Position numbers and translations under genes: made by a program. From NCBI GenBank assembly GCA_900549885.1, contig URQA01000003.1, forward strand, positions 1 to 64,000: a stretch of 64,000 nt of DNA. Direction: 5' to 3'. Under the pieces are notes generated by a model. That model made no database searches. It was not told where the DNA came from and saw only the letters and a program-made list of their open reading frames with translations. Positions 26,371 to 33,901 of the stretch are shown piece by piece (position 1 is the first letter of the stretch; the number at the start of each line of letters is the position of its first letter). Origin of the DNA: an uncultured Eubacteriales bacterium. GTDB taxonomy: Bacteria > Bacillota > Clostridia > Oscillospirales > Oscillospiraceae.

Positions 26371-26382
26371 TGGCATCTCCGG

Positions 26383-29172
26383 TTACGGGGAATCGGACGA
26401 ATTAGCAGCCGTAGAAGGCGTCGGTTCCGGCGGAGTGGGCTGCACAGAGGGAGTGTCTACCGGTTCCTGAGATTCATTGGGATCCTGAGACACTTCCGGG
26501 CTGTCGCTTTCGCCAGGGAACGGCCACCAGTCTGGAGGCCAGTCGATGCCGCCGGATTCAGAGGGATCCGGGCTGGGCTCGATGCCATCGTGGACGGTGC
26601 ATACGGGCAACGTGTCATAGTAAGCTTTCATTGCCGAATAATCCCCAATGTTCCCGGCACCGATGCCTGGTGCCAACTCCCGGTCATAGTTCACTACATA
26701 GACGGTTTTTCGGCTTTCCGCTGGACAGAACTCCCCTGCCAGGTGATAACCGCCAGTGGCATTGCCCTCAGAATCGAGGATGGGGCACTCTGTGCAGACC
26801 TCCACCGGCACATGACAAGTACACGACTCCACGGGGGCATCCCCTTTTACAAAAGTAAATGTCTGGGTCCGGTTGCCCCGGCTGTCCGCGTCACACATAC
26901 CGGACACCGCTAGATTGCCACAGTCCAGGCAGATACTCACCCGTTCGGTCTCAATACCGTCCGAGGGGAAGTCCTGGTCCTCTAGTCCTTCATGCAGGGT
27001 GGTCATGACCGTTTTCCACATGGTGACGGCGGGGTTGGTGCGGTATCCAGTGATCTCCCGGTTATACTCATAACCTACCCAGACCGCTGCGGTATAGTAG
27101 GGGGTATAGCCCGCAAACCACCGGGCATAGTTATCGTTAGTGGTACCTGTTTTGCCGGCCACCGTCATTCCCGAAATCTTTGCCGGAGTACCAGTACCGC
27201 TCTGAACGGCATAGGTCAGCATTTCATTCATATAATAGGCGGTGCTGGGCTTCAGAACCTTCTGATCCTCAGGAGCGTTGTCAATGAGCACTTCGCCGTT
27301 CCGGTCCACGACCTGGGTGTAGGTAGATGGCTCGGTATAGACGCCTCCCCGTGGGAAGGCGGCATAGGCTGCCGCCATCTCAAGGGTGGACACACCGTCG
27401 GTCAAGCCACCCATGGACAGGGGGGCCTCCGCAACATCCGTGACCCAATTGCCGCTCTCAGTCGTTCGGCCATATTCCAAGGTGGTAAACCCAAAGCGAT
27501 CTGTCAGGAACTGGTAAGACGCCTCTACCCCCACCCGGCGTAAGGTGCGCAGGGCAATGGTGTTTCGGGACTGGGCCACGCCCTGCCGCACTGTCATCAA
27601 ACCCAGGTAATTATTCTGGTCGTTCTTGGGCCAGGCGCTTCCGTTCAATTCCACTGGGTTGTCGTCCAGCACCGTGGCCGGGGTAATCAGCCCCATCTCC
27701 AACGCGGGGGCGTAGACCGCCAGCGGCTTAAAGGAGGAACCCGGCTGGAAGGGCGCTGTGGCATAGTTGAAAATCCGGTTGGCCGTCTTCTGGCCCATAT
27801 CCCCAGCGATGGCAACCACCGCACCAGTTCTGTTATCCACCACCGTAATAGCCGACTTGATAGGCAGCCCGTCACTGGATACCTTATTGCCCAGCAGGCT
27901 AGGGTCCTCATAAGCGGCTTCCACCGCTGCCTGGGCATCGGGGTCTAAGTTACAGTAGATAGACAAGCCGCCGCTGTAAATCATCTTCATGACGGACCTG
28001 CTGTTCATATCCGTCAACTCCATCAAGTCATCCCGGACCTCAGAAATCACAGCCTCCACATACCAGGAGTAGATATTAGAGGAATCCACCACACCGTCCC
28101 CGTCCTCGTCACTGTTGTTATTTATGAACGGGAGCTCCTCAGCCACGGCTGCATCGTACTCCGCCTGCGTGATATAGCTCACGCCATTGGAACCGTCGGC
28201 ATCCAGCATCTCGGAAAGGATCGTCTCTTGACGGGCCTTATTGTAATCCTTGGCTGTCCAAATCACCCCTTCACCCAGAGTTCCCACCTCCCCACAGCTA
28301 GGACAGGCGTTGGTCTGAGTGTTCGTCCAATGCTCACAGTTAGAGCACTGATACCGGATCACCTCCACTGAGGCGTTTGGACTGTACAAGGATGGATTGT
28401 TGGTGATGCCCGCCAGAGAAGCGCACTCGGCCAGGGACAGTTCCGACACGTCCTTCCCAAAATACTTCTGAGAAGCGGACTGGACTCCATAACAGTTACT
28501 GCCCAGGTAGATGACATTAAGGTACATCTCCAAGATCTCTTCTTTTTTGTAGTTTTTCTCCAGCTCCAGGGCGGTAAAAATCTCCTGCACCTTGCGTTTT
28601 ACCGTTACATCGTCGTTGTCTGTCACATTCTTAACCAGCTGCTGGGTGATTGTGGAGCCGCCAAATGTATCCCGCATACCGAAAAACATATTGAGCACCG
28701 CGCCGGCTGTGCGGCGCCAGTCCACGCCGTTGTGGGTCCAGAACCGCTTGTCCTCAATGGCCACCACCGCATCAATCAGGTCCTCAGGAATGTCCTCGAT
28801 GTCTACCCACTCGCTGTTGGTATCCCCCACCAGTGTGGTCAGTTCTTTGTATAGTCCTGTGTCTTTATCGGTATAATAGATGACGGAATTTTCGTTGAGC
28901 GTATAGGCAGACAGGTCCAGATAGGTATTGGGCATGATGGACGTTTGGATGTAGACCACAGCGTAGCACAGCAGAAATGCTCCGGTGACCACGCCGATAA
29001 TCAGCAGAGTCCCCAAAGTCTGGAAAAATCGCAGGGCAATGGTCGCACCCATAGAACGTTTTCTGGTCTGCCGCCGGGGCATCCGGCGCTCCCCGCTGTC
29101 CTGACGGGGCGTCTGCGCCACCCGCTTCCCTTCGGCGCGGCGTCCGCGCCTAGGCTCGTTTATTTGAGACAT
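26383..29172 (-). CDS. ponA: Class A penicillin-binding protein (PBP1A type) with zinc-ribbon insert
   Basis: 929-residue bifunctional peptidoglycan synthase. There is a basic cytoplasmic tail (1-45) and one membrane helix (~47-78). The GT51 glycosyltransferase domain has EDKRFW (Glu140), GGSTITQQLVKN (171-182) and EILEMYLNVIYLG. A four-cysteine ribbon (Cys276, 279, 290, 293) lies right after the GT core. The transpeptidase domain has SSFK (479-482), SRN (535-537) and KTGT (674-677). The C-terminal ~200 residues hold several more cysteines (CLDCGN, CTCHVP, CTECP) and an acidic Pro/Ser-rich tail. The ribbon insert is not part of the standard PBP1A layout. It is monocistronic. Confidence 0.95.
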   Translation of the reverse strand: MSQINEPRRGRRAEGKRVAQTPRQDSGERRMPRRQTRKRSMGATIALRFFQTLGTLLIIGVVTGAFLLCYAVVYIQTSIMPNTYLDLSAYTLNENSVIYYTDKDTGLYKELTTLVGDTNSEWVDIEDIPEDLIDAVVAIEDKRFWTHNGVDWRRTAGAVLNMFFGMRDTFGGSTITQQLVKNVTDNDDVTVKRKVQEIFTALELEKNYKKEEILEMYLNVIYLGSNCYGVQSASQKYFGKDVSELSLAECASLAGITNNPSLYSPNASVEVIRYQCSNCEHWTNTQTNACPSCGEVGTLGEGVIWTAKDYNKARQETILSEMLDADGSNGVSYITQAEYDAAVAEELPFINNNSDEDGDGVVDSSNIYSWYVEAVISEVRDDLMELTDMNSRSVMKMIYSGGLSIYCNLDPDAQAAVEAAYEDPSLLGNKVSSDGLPIKSAITVVDNRTGAVVAIAGDMGQKTANRIFNYATAPFQPGSSFKPLAVYAPALEMGLITPATVLDDNPVELNGSAWPKNDQNNYLGLMTVRQGVAQSRNTIALRTLRRVGVEASYQFLTDRFGFTTLEYGRTTESGNWVTDVAEAPLSMGGLTDGVSTLEMAAAYAAFPRGGVYTEPSTYTQVVDRNGEVLIDNAPEDQKVLKPSTAYYMNEMLTYAVQSGTGTPAKISGMTVAGKTGTTNDNYARWFAGYTPYYTAAVWVGYEYNREITGYRTNPAVTMWKTVMTTLHEGLEDQDFPSDGIETERVSICLDCGNLAVSGMCDADSRGNRTQTFTFVKGDAPVESCTCHVPVEVCTECPILDSEGNATGGYHLAGEFCPAESRKTVYVVNYDRELAPGIGAGNIGDYSAMKAYYDTLPVCTVHDGIEPSPDPSESGGIDWPPDWWPFPGESDSPEVSQDPNESQEPVDTPSVQPTPPEPTPSTAANSSDSP

Positions 29173-29225
29173 AATACACCTCCGGGGTCAGGTTCTAACT
29201 TGCATCGTTGACAAAATACCAGAAT

Positions 29226-29254
29226 ACTATACCATATCTTGTGCTATTTGTCCA
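29226..29254 (-). promoter_or_regulatory. Promoter of the class A PBP gene
   Basis: Minus strand -35 TGGACA (29249-29254), 17-nt spacer, -10 TATAGT (29226-29231), about 54 nt before the start. Confidence 0.8.
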
Positions 29255-29315
29255 CCCTTTGGCCTTTTATGCGGTCCACTAAAAATATTAGTCGAATAAA
29301 ACTGCCGCCTCCCCC

Positions 29316-29344
29316 TTGCATTTTTTGTTCAATCCGGCTACAAT
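29316..29344 (+). promoter_or_regulatory. Promoter of the DUF1292 gene
   Basis: -35 TTGCAT (29316-29321), 17-nt spacer, -10 TACAAT (29339-29344), 40 nt before the start at 29384. Confidence 0.82.
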
Positions 29345-29383
29345 AGGGACAGAACTTCCCACCGGGAATAAGGAGGCTTTGCC

Positions 29384-29671
29384 ATGAGCGACGATTACGG
29401 CTCTGACTTCATCACCGTCACAGATGAGGACGGCAACGACTTTGAGCTTGAGCACTTGGGCACCCTGGAGTACAAAGGCAGCACCTATATGGCTTTTGTC
29501 CCGGCGGATATGGATGAGGAGGACGAGGACTTCGGCCTGATTCTTCTGCGGGCGGTGGAAGAGAACGGCGAACAGCTATTGGCCGACATTGATGATGAGT
29601 CGGAACTCAACGCAGTGTACGAGCAGTTTATGGAAGAACTGTTTGACGACGAGGACGACACCGACGAATAA
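29384..29671 (+). CDS. DUF1292 domain protein
   Basis: 95-residue, very acidic protein (DMDEEDEDFG, LFDDEDDTDE). The ITVTDEDGNDFELEHLGTLEYKG start and the YMAFVPAD middle are typical of DUF1292 (YrzB-like) proteins of Firmicutes, whose function is unknown. There is no membrane or export signal. AGGAGG precedes the ATG. It is followed immediately by the 6S RNA gene, whose promoter may lie within its last codons. Confidence 0.9.
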   Translation: MSDDYGSDFITVTDEDGNDFELEHLGTLEYKGSTYMAFVPADMDEEDEDFGLILLRAVEENGEQLLADIDDESELNAVYEQFMEELFDDEDDTDE

Positions 29672-29675
29672 ACAC

Positions 29676-29890
29676 CGGCCCCCTGCCGGGTTTTAACTAC
29701 GTGTGAGGCTCTTTTAAACCCACATCTTTGAAACGGGACGCTGATACTCGCGCCGCGGATTGCAGGCCTCCCGGCCCCCTTCGGGGATGCTGGAAGTTGG
29801 AAGCAGAGAAACGGCGCGGAGGCGACCCACCTGCATCTTCGTGCAGGTTTTAAACGGGCCTCTACGGCCATGGCGGGGGACTTATCACTT
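29676..29890 (+). ncRNA. ssrS: 6S RNA
   Basis: Probable 6S RNA, which mimics an open promoter and sequesters sigma-A RNA polymerase. The fold fits: outer arms CCCCCTGCC (29680s) and GGCGGGGG (29870s) and GAGGCTC / GGGCCTC form the closing stem. The 3' strand of the central bubble carries the hairpin ACCTGCA-TCTTCG-TGCAGGT with the flanking GACCC and TTTTAAACGG seen in many 6S RNAs. CGCGCCG / CGGCGCG begins the terminal stem, with a CCCC-TTCG-GGGG tip. A terminator follows. Exact 5' and 3' ends are estimates; a weak promoter (TTGACG at 29643, 18-nt spacer, AATAAA) could drive it. Confidence 0.78.
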
Positions 29891-29895
29891 ACTCC

Positions 29896-29928
29896 GATGG
29901 GAGAGTAGCACACTCTCCCATCTTTTTT
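29896..29928 (+). terminator. Intrinsic terminator of 6S RNA
   Basis: 11-bp stem GATGGGAGAGT / ACTCTCCCATC with a 5-nt loop and TTTTTT. Confidence 0.95.
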
Positions 29929-29981
29929 GTGGATAGAATGTGAATTCTACCTGAAAACTTAATCAGAAAACGATTTTTTTC

Positions 29982-30010
29982 TTGCAAGGTCTACTTCTTC
30001 GTGCTATAAT
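29982..30010 (+). promoter_or_regulatory. Promoter of the foldase gene and its leader RNA
   Basis: -35 TTGCAA (29982-29987), 17-nt spacer, consensus -10 TATAAT (30005-30010). Transcription would start near 30017, leaving a ~255-nt leader. Confidence 0.85.
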
Positions 30011-30016
30011 GTCTGC

Positions 30017-30200
30017 GTTCCGCACATCTGATGATGTGCCTAATCCGCTCCAAAGGGGATGACCTTTCCGGCGGATTGGCTTCGGCCTGCGGCAGCGTAC
30101 TCACCGTCCGCCATTGGCGGACGTTTCGTGCGTTTGCAGGCTGAGAGCCATTTTTTGTCCCCGACACACTGAGGCAAAACTGGTTCTCATCCGCCTTACG
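30017..30200 (+). ncRNA. Long structured leader RNA upstream of the foldase gene, class unknown
   Basis: Several clean helices follow in order: GCACATC/GATGTGC (30022-30039); AATCCGC/GCGGATT (30042-30077), which encloses AAAGG/CCTTT; GGC-TTCG-GCC (30078-30087); CCTGC/GCAGG, which encloses the 8-bp CGTCCGCC/GGCGGACG (30105-30123); and GAGAGCCA/TGGTTCTC around a TTTTTTG stretch. I cannot match it to a known riboswitch. It may be a cis-regulatory leader or a separate small RNA. Confidence 0.5.
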
Positions 30201-30270
30201 CCCTTAGGCACAAGGGATGCAAGTCGCTTCGGCCAAGCATCAACATAAACACTTGAGAGGATTTGATACC

Positions 30271-31815
30271 ATGAGCGCATCCAGAGAAAAAAAGCAGCGG
30301 CAGGGTGCCGGCCCCTCGGAGCGAGAGGCCCAAAGCCAGCAGAAAGCCGCCGCTTATAAGCGGAAGGTCCGCACTTATACCGCCATCGGCGTTGTGGTGG
30401 TCGTCTTAGTGGCCGCTCTGCTGATTTGGGATTCCGGTCTGATCCAGCGCGGCCAGACCGCTGTCACTGTTGGAGACACCAACTACTCCGTCAATGATGT
30501 GAACTATTATTATTACACCCTTTGGAATAACGCTTTCAGCTATTACAGCTATTTTGGAATGGCGGTGCCCGACGGGGATGACATCATGGACAAAGACAGC
30601 GGTCAGACTTACCGGGAGTATTATCTGGAACAAACCATGGACACCCTGACTCAACTCACCGCGCTATATGACCTGGCAGTAGAAAATGGCTATTCTGACA
30701 ATGATGTTGCCGAATCGGTCCAGAAGCAAGTGGATTCTATCAAGAAAGCCGCCTCTTCTTATGGATACAGCTATGGCGCATTCCTCAAGGTCCAGTACGG
30801 TCGGTTTATGACCGCTGGCGCCCTGGAGTCCATTCTCACCAAGGCCGCTGTAGCCAATGCCTACTATACCGATTATTATGATGGCCTGAACATCACGGAT
30901 GAGGATATCCAGAATTATTATGAGGAGAACAAGGACACTCTGGACACCTATGAGTATTCCTACCTTTACTTTACTCCTGAAAGCGTAGATTCTACCGACG
31001 AAGACGGCAATGAGCTCAGCGACGAAGAAGTGGATGAGTTGAAAGCGGCCGCCTTGGCCGACGCTAAGGAAAAAGCGCAGCACGCTCTGGACCAATATCA
31101 GGACGGCACCTCCATTGCCGATTTGGTTGAGGAGTATGGGCTGACCGCCTCCAACAGCGGCGACCATATGACCAACGTGGGTAGTTCTGTGTCCTCCACT
31201 TACCGGGATGAACTGGCCGGTTATGAAAACGACCAGTCCGGTATCTATGAGAACGGTGAGTCCGGCGTTTATGTGCTGGTCCTTCATGACCGTCATCTGA
31301 ATGAAGAAGCCACTGCCGATATACGCCATATCCTCATCAGTGCCGAGACCACTAAGGACGAGGACGGCAAGGTCGTAGCTCCTACTGATGAGGCTTGGGC
31401 TGCTGCCGAGGATAAGGCCAACGAAATCTTGGCCGAGTACCAGGCCGGTGAGCAGACTGAGGACGCTTTCGCCGCCCTGGCCAACAAGTATTCTGACGAT
31501 GCTGGTTCCAACACTACTGGCGGCCTGTATGAGGGCGCTTATGACGGCCAGTTTGTCACCGAATTTAATGACTGGGTTTTTGATGCCAGCCGCCAGAGCG
31601 GCGATGTGGATATCGTCCGCCACGAGGCCGGTGAAGATGATGCCAACCCCTACTACGGCTATCACATCATCTACTATGTGGGTGAGAACGTCCCCGTCTG
31701 GAAGCAGACCTCTGATACTGCTCTGCGTGATGAGCAGGCGGAGGCTTGGGGCGAGGAGATTCAGGAGGGCTACACTGCCACCGCGGCTGGGGCTTCCCGT
31801 TACGTGGGTAATTAA
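30271..31815 (+). CDS. PrsA/SurA-like peptidyl-prolyl isomerase foldase, membrane-anchored
   Basis: 514-residue extracytoplasmic foldase. A ~35-residue positively charged cytoplasmic tail precedes one membrane helix (~35-53, VVVVVLVAALLIW), so it is anchored by a helix rather than by a lipobox. A helical chaperone-like region rich in Tyr follows, then a parvulin (PpiC) domain at ~343-470 with IRHILISAE, FAALANKYSDDAGS and YGYHIIYYV. It should assist folding of exported proteins. The start at 30271 follows GAGAGG with a long spacing. It has its own promoter and long leader; tcdA lies downstream. Confidence 0.88.
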   Translation: MSASREKKQRQGAGPSEREAQSQQKAAAYKRKVRTYTAIGVVVVVLVAALLIWDSGLIQRGQTAVTVGDTNYSVNDVNYYYYTLWNNAFSYYSYFGMAVPDGDDIMDKDSGQTYREYYLEQTMDTLTQLTALYDLAVENGYSDNDVAESVQKQVDSIKKAASSYGYSYGAFLKVQYGRFMTAGALESILTKAAVANAYYTDYYDGLNITDEDIQNYYEENKDTLDTYEYSYLYFTPESVDSTDEDGNELSDEEVDELKAAALADAKEKAQHALDQYQDGTSIADLVEEYGLTASNSGDHMTNVGSSVSSTYRDELAGYENDQSGIYENGESGVYVLVLHDRHLNEEATADIRHILISAETTKDEDGKVVAPTDEAWAAAEDKANEILAEYQAGEQTEDAFAALANKYSDDAGSNTTGGLYEGAYDGQFVTEFNDWVFDASRQSGDVDIVRHEAGEDDANPYYGYHIIYYVGENVPVWKQTSDTALRDEQAEAWGEEIQEGYTATAAGASRYVGN

Positions 31816-31842
31816 TGGTATTTGCAATCAGCTCAAACCAAA

Positions 31843-31875
31843 GCAAGGGGCGGGGCGCCATGCCCCGCCCCTTGC
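31843..31875 (+). terminator. Perfect 14-bp hairpin between foldase gene and tcdA
   Basis: GCAAGGGGCGGGGC (31843-31856) pairs with GCCCCGCCCCTTGC (31862-31875). No T run follows, so it may be a weak terminator, an mRNA 3'-end stabiliser or a processing site. Confidence 0.55.
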
Positions 31876-31898
31876 ACCTTTACCGGAGGCGATCGATC

Positions 31899-32615
31899 AT
31901 GATGGAACAGTTTATCCGAACGCAGATGCTGCTTGGCCCGGAGGCCATGGAACGGCTGCAGAGCAGCCATGTGGCCATCTTTGGCCTGGGGGGCGTGGGC
32001 AGCTGGTGCGCTGAAGCCCTTTGTCGCACCGGGGTGGGACAACTGACCCTAGTGGACCACGACGTGATCTCTGCCAGTAACCTGAACCGCCAGGCCGCCG
32101 CCCTCCACTCCACCCTGGGCATGGAAAAGGCGGAGGCCACCGCCCGCCGCCTGGCAGACATCTCCCCCGCCTGTGTTTTGAATTCCATCTGCGCCCGCTA
32201 TGAGGCGGACAGCCGGGAGCGTTTTTTCTCCCAGCGGTATGACTACATCGTGGACGCCATCGACCTGGTCTCCTGTAAGCTGGATTTAATCGAAACCGCC
32301 CTTGGCCGGGGCATGCCCATCCTCTCCGCTCTCGGAACCGCCAATAAGTTGGATGCTACCTTGCTTCGGGTAGCTGACATCTCCAAAACCGAGGGCTGTC
32401 CCCTGGCCCGGGTGGTGCGAAAAGAGCTGCGGGCCAGGGGGATCGTCCATCATAAGGTAGTCTTTTCTCCCGAGCCAGCACGGAAGCCCCTGGACTGCGG
32501 AGAGGCACCTATCCCGGGCCGCCGCTCCGTCCCAGCCAGCATCATGTGGGTGCCCGCCGCAGCAGGCCTGCTTATGGCATCTGAGGTGGTGTCCGACCTG
32601 ACCGGCGGCTTCTGA
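31899..32615 (+). CDS. tcdA: tRNA threonylcarbamoyladenosine dehydratase (TcdA/ThiF family)
   Basis: E1-like ATP-dependent enzyme that cyclises t6A37 of tRNA to ct6A. The 238-residue protein has the nucleotide-binding IFGLGGVGSWCAEALCR near residue 25-40, DHDVISASNLNRQ, DAIDLVSCKL, and a C-terminal PGRRSVPASIMWVPAAAGLLMAS segment typical of TcdA/YgdL. GGAGG lies 9 nt before ATG 31899. Its 3' end overlaps the convergent PAP2 gene by 44 nt. Other ThiF-like activities are less likely given the neighbourless context and C-terminus. Confidence 0.88.
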   Translation: MMEQFIRTQMLLGPEAMERLQSSHVAIFGLGGVGSWCAEALCRTGVGQLTLVDHDVISASNLNRQAAALHSTLGMEKAEATARRLADISPACVLNSICARYEADSRERFFSQRYDYIVDAIDLVSCKLDLIETALGRGMPILSALGTANKLDATLLRVADISKTEGCPLARVVRKELRARGIVHHKVVFSPEPARKPLDCGEAPIPGRRSVPASIMWVPAAAGLLMASEVVSDLTGGF

Positions 32616-33162
32616 CCCAGGCCAGGAATCTGGGGACCATCCATCCCGCCAGCAGTCCGCACAGGCTTCCGATCACCGCCCCGGCCAGTACGTCGCTGGG
32701 GAAGTGTACCCCCACGTACAGCCGGGAAAAGCCCATGAGCGCCGCCAGTGCCAGCGCCGCCCCCTTCGCCCACCGCTGGGGCTGAGTCATGCACAGCGCC
32801 ACGGCAAAGGCGAACGCCGCGCAGGTGTGCCCCGAGGGGAAGGAATTGGGGTCCGAGCTGGTCACCAGCACCGCAAAATTCTCCATGGCCACCCAGGGCC
32901 GAGCCCGGCTGACGAGAGGCTTAATGGTCAGGTTGGTGACGATCAGGCCAAAGGTCATGGCGGTCAGTGCAGTCCCCCCCGCCCGCCGTGTGGTGCGGAA
33001 CAGCAACAAAATGACAGCCAAAATAATGAATAGCGCCCCGGCGTCTCCCAGGCCGGTAAACCCGCTCACCAGGCCGTCAAGCGCCGGCACGCGCAGGTGC
33101 TCCCCGATCCACCGCAAGACTGTCTCGTCCATGGTTTGAAGCCATTCAGGCACATTCTGCAT
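32572..33162 (-). CDS. PAP2-family membrane phosphatase
   Basis: 196-residue membrane protein with ~5 helices. The three acid-phosphatase motifs are complete: KPLVSRARP (81-89), PSGHT (109-113) and SRLYVGVHFPSD (146-157). Such enzymes dephosphorylate undecaprenyl pyrophosphate or phosphatidylglycerol phosphate; the actual substrate is unknown. It lies tail-to-tail with tcdA, overlapping it by 44 nt, and starts 32 nt after the terminator of the DUF4330 gene. Undecaprenyl-PP recycling would fit the cell-wall glycosyltransferases nearby, but that is inference. Confidence 0.9.
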   Translation of the reverse strand: MQNVPEWLQTMDETVLRWIGEHLRVPALDGLVSGFTGLGDAGALFIILAVILLLFRTTRRAGGTALTAMTFGLIVTNLTIKPLVSRARPWVAMENFAVLVTSSDPNSFPSGHTCAAFAFAVALCMTQPQRWAKGAALALAALMGFSRLYVGVHFPSDVLAGAVIGSLCGLLAGWMVPRFLAWVRSRRSGRTPPQMP

Positions 33163-33193
33163 CCCCTTTCACAAAAATTTGCCATTCAGGACA

Positions 33194-33226
33194 AAAGCCG
33201 GAGAGATTCCATACTCTCCGGCTTTT
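33194..33226 (-). terminator. Intrinsic terminator of the DUF4330 gene
   Basis: 12-bp stem AAAGCCGGAGAG / CTCTCCGGCTTT with T/A runs on both sides, 24 nt past the DUF4330 stop. Confidence 0.92.
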
Positions 33227-33249
33227 TCTTTGTCTGTCAAGTAGGAAAG

Positions 33250-33744
33250 TCATTGTGTTTCCCACTGGCAGGTCATGATAACGCCCTCTTCAAATTCAAT
33301 ATGCTGGCTCTTGACAATGTGGGTCTTGCCAATGCGCACCTCCTGGGTGCCCACGGTGTTCTGCACCGTGTCCGATGGGGTGGCCACAATAGTGAACAAC
33401 AGGTCCAGCGTCTCTCCCCCTACCTTGTCGCCTGGGGCAGCCACATGGGCCTCAGCCGTCACGTCCACGATATACCCATCCAGTAGCTGCCCGTTGGCCA
33501 TTAGCTGGTCCTGCTTGCCGGAGGCGCTGTCCACATACTGACGCACGCTGTCGTAAGTGGCCTGGTCCACCTCCATCACCCGCACCGTATAGGTCACCTG
33601 GGGTACCGCCGCGCCGACCCCGCCGCTGCCACCCAGCAGCTTAAATGCCAGCAGCACAGCGGCAGCCACGATCACAATGATCACCAGAAGGTCCACAATA
33701 TTGAGCTTTCCAAACAGCTTACCTTTTTCGTCTACCAGTTTCAT
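33250..33744 (-). CDS. DUF4330 domain protein, single-pass membrane protein
   Basis: 164 residues. The MKLVDEKGKLFGKLNIVDLL start, immediately followed by a membrane helix (~17-38), is the DUF4330 signature. The outer part (QVTYTVRVMEVDQATYDSV onward) is predicted mostly beta. Start at 33744 is set by GGAGG. In Clostridia this family is often next to glycosyltransferase/CsaB genes, as here (divergent). A role in export or assembly of a cell-wall polysaccharide is inferred from context only. Confidence 0.85.
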   Translation of the reverse strand: MKLVDEKGKLFGKLNIVDLLVIIVIVAAAVLLAFKLLGGSGGVGAAVPQVTYTVRVMEVDQATYDSVRQYVDSASGKQDQLMANGQLLDGYIVDVTAEAHVAAPGDKVGGETLDLLFTIVATPSDTVQNTVGTQEVRIGKTHIVKSQHIEFEEGVIMTCQWETQ

Positions 33745-33759
33745 ATAAGCCTCCGTCCC

Positions 33760-33788
33760 TTGACCCATGGGTCAAAGCCATGTATAAT
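33760..33788 (+). promoter_or_regulatory. Promoter of the GT4-CsaB gene, with a palindrome over the -35
   Basis: -35 TTGACC (33760-33765), 17-nt spacer, -10 TATAAT (33783-33788). The -35 lies inside TTGACCCATGGGTCAA (33760-33775), a perfect 16-nt palindrome that could be an operator shared with the divergent DUF4330 gene. Confidence 0.8.
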
Positions 33789-33901
33789 AAAGCATATGTT
33801 ATGCTCCTGCGTTGCGCCGCTGCGCAAGGCGGGCGGCGCAGGTTCAAGCCCTATTGTATTATATTTTTTTCTCAGTGACAAGTCTTTTTTGGAGGCGCGG
33901 T

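Noticed and set aside
26153..26382. Lysine riboswitch or T-box before the ACT-hom-lysC operon
   Set aside because: Leader is only ~60 nt with one small hairpin; no T-box motif or lysine aptamer core.
29690..29890. SRP (4.5S) RNA as the identity of the structured RNA
   Set aside because: The GGAAG...GGAAGCAG pattern is superficially similar, but the conserved SRP tip sequence is absent and the overall fold matches 6S RNA.
30664..31827. 387-codon minus-strand frame opposite the foldase gene
   Set aside because: Ile/Val/Gly repeats arise from the complement of Asp/Tyr/Ala codons; no start signal.
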